Of a DNA stretch of 64,000 nt, positions 36,253 through 45,928 are shown piece by piece. Both the position numbers and the translations under genes were made by a program. The stretch is taken from positions 434,001 through 498,000 of the forward strand of contig NZ_WOFE01000001.1 of NCBI RefSeq assembly GCF_016881405.1, in the 5' to 3' direction. The notes under the pieces are model-generated. The model worked only from the letters and a program-made list of their open reading frames with translations, did not search any database and was not told the origin of the DNA. This stretch comes from Deefgea chitinilytica (GTDB lineage Bacteria; Pseudomonadota; Gammaproteobacteria; Burkholderiales; Chitinibacteraceae). Each line of letters begins with the position of its first letter. Position 1 is the stretch's first letter.

Positions 36253-37119
36253 ATGAGTTGGTTACAAAAATTATTACCGCCAAAAATTCAAAGCCGTACC
36301 ACGGCCAGTAAATCTGCCGTGCCGGAAGGGCTCTGGAGTAAATGCAATGCGTGCAATGCCGTTTTGTATCGCACCGATTTGGCGAATAATTTAGAAGTTT
36401 GTCCCAAATGTAATTTCCATAATGCAGTTCCAGCGCGTGAGCGCTTGAATCAGCTTCTGGATGCTGAAGGGCGTTTTGAAATTGGCGCTGAAGTTAAGCC
36501 AGTTGACATCCTGAAGTTCAAAGATGGTAAGCGTTACCCTGATCGTCTTGCTGCTGCGCACGCGGCAACGGGTGAAGATGATGCGATGGTGGTGATGCAA
36601 GGCTCGATTTTGACGGTGCCTGTCGTCGTCGCTGCGTTTGAGTTTAAATTCATCGGTGGCTCTATGGGCTCAGTGGTTGGCGAGCGTTTTGTGCGGGGCG
36701 TGCAAACCGCGCTTGAAAATGATTTGCCATTTATTTGCGTATCAGCTTCGGGCGGAGCGCGGATGCAAGAAGGTTTGAGTTCATTGATGCAAATGGCGAA
36801 AACCAGCGCCATTTTGACCAAACTCGCTGATAAACAATTACCTTTTATTTCCTTGTTGACTGATCCTACGATGGGTGGAGTTTCTGCGTCATTTGCGTTC
36901 TTGGGTGATGTGGTGATGGCTGAGCCGGGTGCCTTGATTGGTTTTGCGGGGCCGCGTGTGATCGAGCAAACTGTCCGCGAAACTTTGCCGGAAGGCTTTC
37001 AGCGTTCTGAGTTTCTGTTGGAAAAAGGCGCGATTGATATGATCGTTGATCGTCGTGAATTGCGTCAGCGTTTAGCAGATGTGATTACGTTGCTCAATCG
37101 TCAACCTGCGGCGCATTAA
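36253..37119 (+). CDS. accD: Acetyl-CoA carboxylase carboxyltransferase beta subunit
   Basis: With AccA transfers carboxyl from biotin to acetyl-CoA. 288 residues. An N-terminal zinc ribbon has four cysteines (CNAC near 31-34 and CPKC near 50-53), and the crotonase-like core includes [19 protein letters not shown] and [19 protein letters not shown] precedes the ATG at 36253. folC begins at the base after the stop. Confidence 0.97.
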   Translation: MSWLQKLLPPKIQSRTTASKSAVPEGLWSKCNACNAVLYRTDLANNLEVCPKCNFHNAVPARERLNQLLDAEGRFEIGAEVKPVDILKFKDGKRYPDRLAAAHAATGEDDAMVVMQGSILTVPVVVAAFEFKFIGGSMGSVVGERFVRGVQTALENDLPFICVSASGGARMQEGLSSLMQMAKTSAILTKLADKQLPFISLLTDPTMGGVSASFAFLGDVVMAEPGALIGFAGPRVIEQTVRETLPEGFQRSEFLLEKGAIDMIVDRRELRQRLADVITLLNRQPAAH

Positions 37120-38400
37120 ATGTCAGTGTTCAATGCCGATGGCTTGACCGAGTGGTTGAGCTACTTGGAGTCTTTGCATCCCATCGCGATTGATATGGGT
37201 TTGGCTCGCGTGACCGCGGTTCGCGATGCGATGCAATTGCAAGCCCAATTTCCAGTCCTGACGATTGCCGGCACCAATGGCAAGGGTTCGGTATGTGCGA
37301 TGCTATCGCAAATTTTGCGAACGGCGGGTTATAAAGTAGGCACATATACCTCGCCGCATTTATTGCATTACAACGAGCGGATTGCGATTAATGGCACGCC
37401 CGTTACTGATGCGGCAATTGTCGATAGCTTTCGCGCGATTGAACAAGCTCGTGGTGAAATTAGTTTGTCTTACTTTGAGTTTGGTACGCTCGCTGCGATG
37501 CATCAGTTTGTTGCGCAGGGCGTTGATGTTGCCGTGATGGAAGTCGGGCTTGGTGGTCGTTTAGATGCGGTGAATATTTTTGAGCCTACTGTTTCTGCCG
37601 TCGTCAGTGTTGGCATTGATCATCAGAGTTATCTTGGAGATACCCGTGAGAAAATTGCGGTGGAAAAAGCGGGCGTCTACCGCACAGGCAAACCTGCGTT
37701 ATGCGCAGATCCTCAGCCGCCGCAGACATTGCTGGATGTCGCTACAGAACTCGGTGCCGACCTGCGATTAATCGGGCGTGATTTTGGTTTTGAGATGCAA
37801 GTAGAAGGCTTGCAATGGTCTTGGTGGAATAGGGCTGGCTTACGCCGCCATGCTTTGCCTTTACCAGCGTTGCGCGGTAAATACCAACTCAATAATGCGT
37901 GTTTGGTGCTGGCGGTGCTCGATGCATGCCAAGCACAGTTGCCAGTGTCATTGGGCGACATCAAGCGCGGCTTGCTAGAAGTTGAATGGCCAGCACGTTT
38001 TCAGGTATTGCCCGGTAGGCCAACCGTAGTGCTGGATGTAGCGCATAACCCCCATGCAGCATTAGTACTCAAATCGAGCTTGGATGGAATGGGATTTCAT
38101 CCGAAGACGCATGCGGTACTTGGAATGATGCAAGACAAAGATATCGCAGGGGTGATTAGCTTGCTGGCTGATCGGATTGATGTGTGGCACGTGGCTGCGC
38201 CCGCATTGCCGCGGGCGGCAAGTGCGGCGAGTTTGGCAGAAATCATTCTAAAAATTTCACCGCAGGCGCGCGTCGAACAGTATGAAACAGTCGCAAAAGC
38301 TTATCAATCAGCCTGCAATAATGCGGTTGAAGCTGATAGAATTGTGGTCTTTGGATCTTTCTTTACTGTGGCTGAAGTCATGGTGGCGCGTGGGCAATAA
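37120..38400 (+). CDS. folC: Bifunctional folylpolyglutamate / dihydrofolate synthase
   Basis: Adds glutamate to dihydropteroate and tetrahydrofolates. 426 residues. The Mur-ligase P-loop is TIAGTNGKGSVCAML, then YTSPHLLHYNERI, SYFEFGTLAAMHQF and MEVGLGGRLDAVN, and DVAHNPHAA in the C-terminal domain. The ATG abuts accD and no separate ribosome site is obvious, which suggests coupling. It follows the accD-folC-dedD-cvpA-purF order of many proteobacteria. Confidence 0.96.
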   Translation: MSVFNADGLTEWLSYLESLHPIAIDMGLARVTAVRDAMQLQAQFPVLTIAGTNGKGSVCAMLSQILRTAGYKVGTYTSPHLLHYNERIAINGTPVTDAAIVDSFRAIEQARGEISLSYFEFGTLAAMHQFVAQGVDVAVMEVGLGGRLDAVNIFEPTVSAVVSVGIDHQSYLGDTREKIAVEKAGVYRTGKPALCADPQPPQTLLDVATELGADLRLIGRDFGFEMQVEGLQWSWWNRAGLRRHALPLPALRGKYQLNNACLVLAVLDACQAQLPVSLGDIKRGLLEVEWPARFQVLPGRPTVVLDVAHNPHAALVLKSSLDGMGFHPKTHAVLGMMQDKDIAGVISLLADRIDVWHVAAPALPRAASAASLAEIILKISPQARVEQYETVAKAYQSACNNAVEADRIVVFGSFFTVAEVMVARGQ

Positions 38401-38403
38401 AGT

Positions 38404-39189
38404 ATGGCAAATGTGAGTGACGAACTTCAACAGCTAAGAAAACGCGCTCGTCGCCGTTTAATTGGCGCAATTGCTCTGGTTATTTTTGCGCTAACATTTT
38501 TGTGGACGGTTTTAGATGGTGAACCGCCTAAAAATCTAGTCGATAACCACGCGGTCGAAATTATCTCTAGCGCGCCGGCCTTATCTTCGACTATTGACAA
38601 CGTTAAAGCTTCCGCTGTTATTGCTTCGGCGCCGATTGAGCCCGCGCCAGTTGCAGAACCAGCGCCTATTGAGGCGTCAAGAATTGCACCGGTCGCGCTG
38701 CCCGGTAAGTTGGTGAGCCACCAAGCAGAAAAAACAGCGCCCTCTACTGATAAAGAAGCTGAACTTGCTGCTCCAACCGAAAAACCAGCACTTAGCCAAG
38801 CGATTGTGGCGACTGCTAAACCTGTACCAAGCAAAAAGCCGATTGAAAAACAGCCAACCAAAGCACCTGAAGCCAAAAAACCCGCTGCCAATCCCGCTGA
38901 TATTTTAGAAGGAAAGCAGTCGAGTGCCGTTGCTGCGCCGACAGCTGCGAAAAAAGTCTATTATATTCAGGTTGGTGCATACGCTGATGCTGAAAAGGCC
39001 GCAGAATTGGTGGGGAAATTAAAAAATGCAGGGGTTAGAGCTGGTAGTGAGAAAATTAAAACGAGTAAGGGTGAACTAACTCGAGTTCGAGTCGGGCCGA
39101 CTGACGATGAGGCAAAAGCTAAAGCGTGGGTGAAAGCAATGCAGGAAATGGGAATTTCCGGTAGCTTAGTGGCTAAGGCTGCACAATGA
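38404..39189 (+). CDS. SPOR-domain cell division protein, DedD-like
   Basis: A septal peptidoglycan-binding protein of 261 residues. A short basic N-terminus (LRKRARRRLIGAIALV) leads into one membrane span (about 20-37). A Pro/Ala/Lys-rich periplasmic linker (50-175) follows. The C-terminal SPOR domain (about 183-258) reads YYIQVGAYADAEKAAELVGK and ends near LTRVRVGPTDDEAKAKAW. It sits in the dedD position between folC and cvpA and overlaps cvpA by ATGA. Confidence 0.9.
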   Translation: MANVSDELQQLRKRARRRLIGAIALVIFALTFLWTVLDGEPPKNLVDNHAVEIISSAPALSSTIDNVKASAVIASAPIEPAPVAEPAPIEASRIAPVALPGKLVSHQAEKTAPSTDKEAELAAPTEKPALSQAIVATAKPVPSKKPIEKQPTKAPEAKKPAANPADILEGKQSSAVAAPTAAKKVYYIQVGAYADAEKAAELVGKLKNAGVRAGSEKIKTSKGELTRVRVGPTDDEAKAKAWVKAMQEMGISGSLVAKAAQ

Positions 39190-39677
39190 CGACGTTTGAT
39201 TATGCCGCGCTCGGCATCGTCGGCTTGTCAATATTGTTGTCTGTGATGCGTGGTTTAACGCAAGAAATACTGGCTTTGTGTGCTTGGGTACTGGCGTTTT
39301 GGTGTGCTATGCATTACTCGGCGCAAGTGTCGCTGTGGATGCCTGAGAGTATTCCTACTGAGAGCCTGCGTTACTTGGGGGCATTTGCCACATTATTTTT
39401 TATTGTTTGGCTGCTCTCTGCCATTTTTAGAATTACCTTAAATCAATTTATCAAAGCAACTGGATTTAAACCGATTGATCGGGTGCTTGGCGCAGGTTTT
39501 GGCGTGGCTCGTGGGTATTTATTGGTGCTGACTCTGGTTTTATTGGCTGGTTTTACCAGCTTGCCCAAAGAGCCTGAGTGGCGCAATGCGATGTTTAGCC
39601 CTTTATTTGAGCAAAGCGCGTTTTTGGCAAAATCTTGGTTGCCTGAAGCTTTTGCCAGTCGAATTCATTACGATTGA
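39186..39677 (+). CDS. cvpA: CvpA family membrane protein
   Basis: An inner-membrane protein of 163 residues with four predicted spans (about 5-25, 28-48, 62-84, 100-122). The homologue is required for colicin V export in E. coli. Its N-terminus (FDYAALGIVGLSILLSVMRG followed by LTQEI) and IDRVLGAGFGVARG loop are characteristic. It overlaps the SPOR gene by 4 nt and precedes purF as in E. coli. Confidence 0.9.
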   Translation: MTTFDYAALGIVGLSILLSVMRGLTQEILALCAWVLAFWCAMHYSAQVSLWMPESIPTESLRYLGAFATLFFIVWLLSAIFRITLNQFIKATGFKPIDRVLGAGFGVARGYLLVLTLVLLAGFTSLPKEPEWRNAMFSPLFEQSAFLAKSWLPEAFASRIHYD

Positions 39678-39733
39678 CCTAAGTTAGTAAGATTAATTTT
39701 TTCAAATGTTGTAAACGCAAGGAATCTTGACCA

Positions 39734-41278
39734 ATGTGTGGCATTGTAGGTGTGGTCGCTAAAACTCCGGTAAACCAAATGTTGTACGACGGACTGCTAG
39801 TATTGCAGCACCGCGGACAAGATGCAGCCGGTATCGTCACTGCTGAACAGCAAGTGCTTCATATGCATAAAGGCCAAGGCCTTGTTCGTGATGTGTTTCG
39901 CACACGTAATATGCGATCTTTAATGGGCAATGTGGGGATTGGCCACGTTCGTTATCCAACTGCCGGCTCGGCGTCTAGCTTGGCTGAGGCACAGCCGTTT
40001 TATGTGAATAGTCCGTTCGGGATTGTGTTGGCACATAATGGTAATCTAACGAACGACAAACAACTCAAAGAGGACATGTACCGTACGGATCTGCGGCATA
40101 TCAATACCAATTCGGATTCGGAAGCGCTCTGTAATGTGTTTGCACATGAATTATCGCGCCGCGTAACAGGACCGCAACTGGATGCCGACACGGTTTTTGA
40201 TGCCATTACTGCGGTACATCGCCGTGTGAAAGGTGCATATGCCGTTGTGGCGATTATTGCTGGTTTTGGTATGGTTGCTTTCCGCGATCCGCATGGTATT
40301 CGCCCATTAACTTTGGGTAGCCATGATACGCCAGAAGGGACTGAATATATTGTCGCGAGCGAATCAGTGGCGCTCGATGTATTAGGCTTTAAATTCATGC
40401 GTGATGTTGCCCCTGGTGAAGCAATTTATGTGACGCTTGATGGTGAGTTATCTAGTCGACAGTGTCATGCAAACCCTGAATTGGTGCCTTGTATTTTTGA
40501 GCATGTGTACTTTGCTCGGCCTGATACAGTGATTGATGGCATTTCTGTGCATGAAGCGCGCTTGAAAATGGGCGAGCAATTGGCTGCTAAAGTGCGTGCG
40601 ATGGTGCCAGCGCTGGATATTGATGTGGTGATTCCGATCCCAGATACCAGCCGTGATTCAGCTTTGCAGTTGGCAGATGCGCTGGGCTTGCCGTATCGTG
40701 AAGGGTTCATGAAAAATCGCTATATTGGCCGCACTTTTATTATGCCGGGTCAAGCGAGCCGTAAAAAATCTGTGCGGCAAAAACTCAATCCGATTGCGGT
40801 TGAGTTCTGTGGCAAGAATGTATTGTTGGTTGATGATTCAATTGTACGCGGCACAACATCGAAAGAAATTGTGCAAATGGTACGTGATGTTGGTGCGAAG
40901 AAAGTTTACTTGGCTTCTGCTGCGCCACCGGTGAAATTCCCGCACGTGTATGGTATTGACATGCCAACGCGCAATGAGTTGATTGCCACAGGCCGTAATG
41001 CCGAGCAAATCGCTACTGAAATCGGTGCTGATGGTGTGATTTATCAAGAATTAGATGCCTTGATTCAAGCCTGTTCTGATGCCAGCAAAGGCAAAATCAC
41101 TGCATTTGAAACATCGTGTTTTGATGGTAAATACATTACCGGTGACATTACAGATCAATATTTAGATGAGCTAGAAGCCAAGCGTGTTTCACCGCTATCG
41201 ACAAAAGCGAACGAGGGCGAGGGTGATAGCCGGATTTTGGATTTGAATATTGGCGTTGCCGAGCAGAATTTGATTTAA
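39734..41278 (+). CDS. purF: Amidophosphoribosyltransferase
   Basis: First committed purine step: PRPP plus glutamine to phosphoribosylamine. 514 residues. After Met removal Cys2 of MCGIVGVV is the glutaminase nucleophile. The N-terminal glutaminase domain (HNGNLTND) is followed by the phosphoribosyltransferase domain with the PRPP loop [22 protein letters not shown] precedes the ATG. A terminator follows the gene. Confidence 0.97.
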   Translation: MCGIVGVVAKTPVNQMLYDGLLVLQHRGQDAAGIVTAEQQVLHMHKGQGLVRDVFRTRNMRSLMGNVGIGHVRYPTAGSASSLAEAQPFYVNSPFGIVLAHNGNLTNDKQLKEDMYRTDLRHINTNSDSEALCNVFAHELSRRVTGPQLDADTVFDAITAVHRRVKGAYAVVAIIAGFGMVAFRDPHGIRPLTLGSHDTPEGTEYIVASESVALDVLGFKFMRDVAPGEAIYVTLDGELSSRQCHANPELVPCIFEHVYFARPDTVIDGISVHEARLKMGEQLAAKVRAMVPALDIDVVIPIPDTSRDSALQLADALGLPYREGFMKNRYIGRTFIMPGQASRKKSVRQKLNPIAVEFCGKNVLLVDDSIVRGTTSKEIVQMVRDVGAKKVYLASAAPPVKFPHVYGIDMPTRNELIATGRNAEQIATEIGADGVIYQELDALIQACSDASKGKITAFETSCFDGKYITGDITDQYLDELEAKRVSPLSTKANEGEGDSRILDLNIGVAEQNLI

Positions 41279-41294
41279 TCGTAAAAGCGCAGAT

Positions 41295-41322
41295 AAAACG
41301 GGAGCCGCGTGCTCCCGTTTTT
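41295..41322 (+). terminator. Rho-independent terminator after purF
   Basis: AAAACGGGAGC, loop CGCGT, GCTCCCGTTTTT. Confidence 0.88.
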
Positions 41323-41341
41323 ATTGAAAAAAGGAATCAAT

Positions 41342-42514
41342 ATGTTGAATTTGGATGATTTACACCCAGACACGCTGGCGGTTCGGGCAGGTACGATGCG
41401 GACTGAATTTGGTGAGCATTCTGACGCACTGCATTTAACGTCAAGTTTTGTGGTTGGCTCTGCTGAAGAAGCACAACTTAAGTTTACCGGCCAAGTGCCT
41501 GGCTACATTTACTCGCGTTTTACCAATCCAACAGTTGCCGCATTTGAGCAACGACTTGCGGCTTTAGAGTGCGGAGAACGCGCGGTGGCAACCGCATCGG
41601 GGATGAGCGCGATTTTGTCACTCTGCATGGCGCATCTGAAATCAGGTGATCACATTGTGGCCTCAAGCGGATTATTTGGCGCGACGATTCAGTTATTTAA
41701 TACCTATTTAAGTAAATTTGGCGTGACCGTCACTTACGCTGCGCAGACTGATTTGTCGGCATGGGAAGCTGCGGTTCAGCCGACGACCAAGCTGTTTTTT
41801 CTTGAAACGCCGAATAATCCATTGACCGAAATTGCTGATATTGCGGCGATTGCTGCAATTGCCCATCAGCACGGTGCTTTGTTAGCGGTGGATAATTGTT
41901 TCTGCTCGCCAGCTTTGCAACAACCTTTGAAGCATGGTGCAGATATTGTTGTGCATTCTGCGACTAAGTTTATCGATGGACAAGGTCGTGTGCTGGGGGG
42001 GGCAGTGGTGGGTAGTCATGCAGTGATTGAGCCGATTTATCTGTTTCTACGTACGGCAGGCCCGACTTTATCAGCGTTTAATGCTTGGGTATTGTTGAAA
42101 GGCTTGGAAACATTGGGCTTGCGGATGAAAGCGCATTGCGAAAACGCTTTGCAATTAGCCCAATGGCTAGAGCAACAACCGCAAGTGACGCGCGTGTATT
42201 ACCCAGGGCTGAAATCGCATCCACAATATGAGTTGGCTCAGCGCCAACAAACTGGTGCTGGTGGTGTGTTGTCATTTGAGCTAGCAGGGGGTAAAACGGC
42301 GGCTTGGGCATTAATTGATCAGGTTCAATTGATGAGCCGTACTGCTAATTTAGGTGATACGCGCACTACGATTACGCATCCGGCCACCACGTCACACGGG
42401 CGATTAACGCCTGAAGCACGTGCACTTGCCGGCATTACTGATGGAATGGTGCGGATCTCGGTTGGCTTAGAGCACGTTGGTGATTTAATTAAAGATTTGC
42501 AAGGCGGTCTATAA
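41342..42514 (+). CDS. metZ: O-succinylhomoserine sulfhydrylase
   Basis: PLP enzyme that makes homocysteine directly from O-succinylhomoserine and sulfide. 390 residues from ATG 41342 with AAGGAA upstream; the longer frame from 41309 starts inside the terminator. The PLP lysine is Lys209 in HSATKFIDGQGRVLGG. Other motifs are TASGMSAIL and the C-terminal LGDTRTTITHPATTSH. Position after purF and sequence favour MetZ over MetB or MetC. A 49-nt element starts directly after the stop. Confidence 0.93.
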   Translation: MLNLDDLHPDTLAVRAGTMRTEFGEHSDALHLTSSFVVGSAEEAQLKFTGQVPGYIYSRFTNPTVAAFEQRLAALECGERAVATASGMSAILSLCMAHLKSGDHIVASSGLFGATIQLFNTYLSKFGVTVTYAAQTDLSAWEAAVQPTTKLFFLETPNNPLTEIADIAAIAAIAHQHGALLAVDNCFCSPALQQPLKHGADIVVHSATKFIDGQGRVLGGAVVGSHAVIEPIYLFLRTAGPTLSAFNAWVLLKGLETLGLRMKAHCENALQLAQWLEQQPQVTRVYYPGLKSHPQYELAQRQQTGAGGVLSFELAGGKTAAWALIDQVQLMSRTANLGDTRTTITHPATTSHGRLTPEARALAGITDGMVRISVGLEHVGDLIKDLQGGL

Positions 42515-42563
42515 GGGTATTGCTTGCTGATCCTTATTTTTTTATTTGCTCTAGCTGTATACC
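42515..42563 (+). repeat. GGGTAT...ATACC element, copy 6
   Basis: GGGTATTGCTTGCTG...GCTGTATACC starts at the base after the metZ TAA (42512-42514). By consensus alignment this copy is one nucleotide longer than the others. Confidence 0.6.
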
Positions 42564-42714
42564 TGCATTTTTTCTTTGAAAAGTGGGTTTGATTTTTGAT
42601 AGGTCACTGCTGATTTATATTCGCCGCATAAAACGACACGCGGTTTGATTTATTCGCCCATTTAGTGGGCGCAAGCTAGAATCGGCATCATTGATATTGA
42701 TTTGGAGTATTTGA

Positions 42715-43599
42715 ATGAAAAAAATAGCTGTGCTTTCTGCTGCTCTAGCATGCTCTACGCTGGCATCAGCCAATGATGTGGTATGGAATTTGAATGTCAC
42801 TCCAATCTATTCACAAAAAACCGATCTTGATTCGGGGGGGCGCGTTGGTTCGAATATGGTGCTTGCTTCGCTGGGGGCGAGTACCGCCATCGATCGAAAT
42901 CAGCGGATTGGCTTTAATCTGAATTTGAGTCGTCAAGAATGGGAATTTGATGCCCCGAAAGCTTGGGGTGGAAAAACACCGTTTGGTGATTTTAATCGTG
43001 CAGTTTTGACAGTGCCGTATAGTTATGGCACTCAATCGGGCTGGATTTATTCTGTGAGTCCAGGGGTTGAGTTTTCCGCAGAGGAAGGCGCAGATCGTAA
43101 TGAAAGTATTAATTATGGTCTTACTGCATTCGCTGCTCGACAATTTAGCCCTGATCTGATGCTGGGTTTGGGGGTTGGTGCTTGGGATGGCCCGATTGAC
43201 GCGAAAGTGTTTCCATTTTTGATTGTGAACTGGAAAGTCAGTGATAGTTTGACAGTTAAAAATCCAAATGTAGCAGGTCCGGCTGGTCCTGCTGGCCTAG
43301 AATTGGCTTGGAGTGCATCACCGAAGTGGACCTTGTCTGCTGGCGGGACTTGGCGAGAAGTAGAAATTAGACTGTCTGATTCAAACCCAATTGCCTCGCA
43401 CGGTTCAGTTGAAAATAGAACTGTTCCACTGTTTGTTAGTGCCGATTATGAGATTTCACCAAGTGCTAGTTTGAAATTCTATGCCGGTGCTGCGCTTAAT
43501 GGTCAGTTTATTATCAATGACCATAATGGGAATGAAGTGTCGAAAGAAAAATATTCGACGATGCCTTTCTATGCAGTTACGCTTTCGGGGAAGTTTTAA
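42715..43599 (+). CDS. Predicted outer-membrane beta-barrel protein
   Basis: 294 residues. A signal peptide (KKIAVLSAALACSTLASA) is followed by alternating polar and hydrophobic strands: WNLNVTPIYSQ, RIGFNLNLSRQEWEF, YSYGTQSGWIYSVSPGVEF, LMLGLGVGAW. It ends YAVTLSGKF, with the terminal Phe typical of outer-membrane proteins. GGAG precedes the ATG at 42715. The family may be one of the domain-of-unknown-function barrels, which I cannot name securely. It is convergent with the chitinase; a role in sugar uptake would be speculation. Confidence 0.75.
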   Translation: MKKIAVLSAALACSTLASANDVVWNLNVTPIYSQKTDLDSGGRVGSNMVLASLGASTAIDRNQRIGFNLNLSRQEWEFDAPKAWGGKTPFGDFNRAVLTVPYSYGTQSGWIYSVSPGVEFSAEEGADRNESINYGLTAFAARQFSPDLMLGLGVGAWDGPIDAKVFPFLIVNWKVSDSLTVKNPNVAGPAGPAGLELAWSASPKWTLSAGGTWREVEIRLSDSNPIASHGSVENRTVPLFVSADYEISPSASLKFYAGAALNGQFIINDHNGNEVSKEKYSTMPFYAVTLSGKF

Positions 43600-43602
43600 A
43601 GC

Positions 43603-43629
43603 AAAAGGCTGAGTTAATCAGCCTTTTGG
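43603..43629 (+). terminator. Terminator after the barrel gene
   Basis: AAAAGGCTGA, loop GTTAA, TCAGCCTTTT. Confidence 0.8.
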
Positions 43630-43635
43630 GTCGCT

Positions 43636-43669
43636 AAAAAAATCCCTGCCAGAATCGGCAGGGATTTTT
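43636..43669 (-). terminator. Terminator after the chitinase gene
   Basis: AAATCCCTGCC / GGCAGGGATTT stem; on the minus strand it is followed by a run of T. It would also work in the other direction. Confidence 0.85.
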
Positions 43670-43674
43670 GCTTA

Positions 43675-45447
43675 TTATTTCTTGATCAGATTTTGGTAGA
43701 TGGTATTGACCAACTCTGCATCTGGCGTGTCTTGCGACAATTCCCAAGCCATAATACCGCCCAGTTTTTTCTTTTTAGCAAACTCAATTTTTTCTTTGAG
43801 TAGTTGTACATCGTCATAGACGATCACATCATTGCCATTGAGTTTCCATACAGCGCGTGTTTTGTCGTCACGGAATACTTTTCCTGGCAGATTTTTAACG
43901 TAGCTGTACTTCAACGTTGGTTCGCCATCAGGGGCTTTTACAACGCCTTGAGTCGGCTGATACATCCCATTATTTTCTAGGCTATTGACCTTCCAGCCAT
44001 AACCATAAAAAGGAACGCCGAGTACGAGTTTATTACTTGGGATGCCACGCGTGAGGTAGTCCTCTACGGAGCCGTCAACAGAAACTCGATCTTTTGCGCC
44101 GCCGAATAGAATAGCATGATGACCCGTTACCGCAGACCAAGGGCCAGTAAAGTCATACGCCATCAGATTAATCCAGTTCAGATAAGGAATAATCTTTTCT
44201 AACTCAATTTTCTCTGATTTAGACGTCGCAGCAGGGGCGGCGATGGTGAGGATTAAGCCAGGTTTTACTGCGTCGAGTTGTTTGCGGAACTCGGCGAGCA
44301 ATGCGGTAAAGTTTTGAGTATCTTCTGCTCGGACGATATTGCCATCATTACCTGGCGATGCTGGGTATTCCCAGTCGATGTCAAACCCATCAAAGACGCC
44401 CGCAGCCATACCGGGTACGACTTTGCCTTCTTTGTTTGGCACATTGCCTTTAATGTAGGCATCGATACACGATTTGACGAAGGCTTCGCGATTGGCTGGA
44501 AGGGCTGCATCAGAGAAGTGTTTCGACCAATTCCAGCCACCTAAGCTAATGAATACTTTGAGATTTGGATTTTTTTTCTTTAGTTGTTTGAGCTGATTCC
44601 AGTGCCCAAATAACCCGTTATCACCTTTATCTTCCAGTCCATCTAGCGTTGCTTCTTTAGGGACAGGATCCCAGTAATCATCACCCGCCGCACCTTCACC
44701 AGCTTTGTCTACGCCGATCACGCAGCGATTGTCTTTTACATTACCAAAGGCGTATTCCAGCACTGTAAATTTGCTAGCGGCACCGCTGTCGACCAGGTTT
44801 TTAACATTAAAACCACTGGTGTGCTTACCCCATGCTGGGAAATACATCACAGATTGGGGCGAGCTTGGGCCGGCAACACCTGCAGTAATTGGAACGATTT
44901 TGGCTTCTTTTTTCTCGTCAGGTTTGGCAACTTCGAGGCTGACCAGTTTAATATTGTCGATATAGGCGTCTTTACCAGAGCCTTTGGCTGAATCCCATTG
45001 TTCCCATTTCAAATGAAAATCAAATTTTCCTTTGAAATCAAACTCATAGTGTTCCCACTTTTTCGTGTCTTTGAGGCGTTCTGGGAATCCCGTGGCGGTA
45101 CTGGCTAGCCACTGTTCTTTCCGACCCGGCTTACCCTCATCGAGGCCAAGTGTAGCGCCGCAGTTACCGCCGCACATCCCAAGGTAATCAAAGGAAATTT
45201 TGTATTTTCCTTCTGGAAATTTAGCGCGGCTAAATAGATCACCAATATTCACGGGTTTATCAAAACGAGCCACTTTATTGTCGGGGTTAAGCGGATCTAC
45301 CACGATCGAGGTATAAATAGCCGAGCTGTCTTCGCCGCCTAAGCCTACCCATTGACTTAAATCTTTTTCAAAATTCTCTTCAAATACGACGTTTTCTGCT
45401 TGGGCAAAAGCCGATGCAATCAGTAATGGCAATAAGAGTTTTTTCAT
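43675..45447 (-). CDS. Secreted GH18 chitinase
   Basis: Hydrolyses chitin with retention through the GH18 substrate-assisted mechanism. 590 residues. Signal peptide 1-17 (KKLLLPLLIASAFAQA). Residues about 19-170 form a jelly-roll-like, probably carbohydrate-binding domain with a CGGNCG pair of cysteines. The catalytic domain spans about 195-588: KVFISLGGWNWSKHFS, then DGFDIDWEYP with the catalytic acid Glu360 and Asp358-preceding Asp356 and Asp353, and INLMAYDFTGPW. The C-terminal GGIMAWELSQDTPD completes the barrel. nagB at 745 could act on the released amino sugar. Confidence 0.94.
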   Translation of the reverse strand: MKKLLLPLLIASAFAQAENVVFEENFEKDLSQWVGLGGEDSSAIYTSIVVDPLNPDNKVARFDKPVNIGDLFSRAKFPEGKYKISFDYLGMCGGNCGATLGLDEGKPGRKEQWLASTATGFPERLKDTKKWEHYEFDFKGKFDFHLKWEQWDSAKGSGKDAYIDNIKLVSLEVAKPDEKKEAKIVPITAGVAGPSSPQSVMYFPAWGKHTSGFNVKNLVDSGAASKFTVLEYAFGNVKDNRCVIGVDKAGEGAAGDDYWDPVPKEATLDGLEDKGDNGLFGHWNQLKQLKKKNPNLKVFISLGGWNWSKHFSDAALPANREAFVKSCIDAYIKGNVPNKEGKVVPGMAAGVFDGFDIDWEYPASPGNDGNIVRAEDTQNFTALLAEFRKQLDAVKPGLILTIAAPAATSKSEKIELEKIIPYLNWINLMAYDFTGPWSAVTGHHAILFGGAKDRVSVDGSVEDYLTRGIPSNKLVLGVPFYGYGWKVNSLENNGMYQPTQGVVKAPDGEPTLKYSYVKNLPGKVFRDDKTRAVWKLNGNDVIVYDDVQLLKEKIEFAKKKKLGGIMAWELSQDTPDAELVNTIYQNLIKK

Positions 45448-45686
45448 TTCTCAGCGACTCCTCGGTTAAGATTTTTATCTCTCGAGGTTAATAGAAAAGC
45501 CGACAATGCACGAATTTTTATCAGTGGGTGTTCTTTTTGTAGTACAGGCAGCATGAACTACGCTGAGGTTTAGCTTCTGTTAAGACATTTCTCGCTCGCT
45601 TGGGGCGCGAATGTGGTCGTTGTACTTGTATTGCGCCATTGTTGCGATTACGACAAAGGATATTCCTGTTACTTTGGAGCATAAAG
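45448..45686. other. 239-bp divergent region between chitinase and DUF2789 gene
   Basis: Must contain the chitinase promoter. I find no convincing palindrome or -35/-10 pair. The plus-strand frame upstream of 45687 has no conserved look. Confidence 0.4.
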
Positions 45687-45920
45687 ATGGACACCAGCCC
45701 GCATTCATTGTGCACATTATTTGCCCAGCTTGGCTTGGCTAGCGATGCCGCCAGTATTAAAAGATTTATCTGCTCGCATCGTTTATCCAGTGATATCAAT
45801 ATCGCGGCTGCGCCATTTTGGACACCTAGCCAAGCGGCTTTTCTAGCTGATGAATTACAAAATGACGCAGAATGGGCTGAGATGATTGATGAGCTAGCGG
45901 TGCTGTTGTCTCATAACTAA
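45687..45920 (+). CDS. DUF2789 family protein
   Basis: A 77-residue protein from ATG 45687 with GGAG upstream. MDTSPHSLCTLFAQLGLASD, then APFWTPSQAAFLADEL and DAEWAEMIDELAVLL are the pattern I recall for the DUF2789 family. It has no signal peptide or cysteine motif. The function of the family is unknown to me. The 29 codons before the chosen start in the longer frame are not conserved-looking. Confidence 0.8.
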   Translation: MDTSPHSLCTLFAQLGLASDAASIKRFICSHRLSSDINIAAAPFWTPSQAAFLADELQNDAEWAEMIDELAVLLSHN

Positions 45921-45928
45921 GTTTCGAT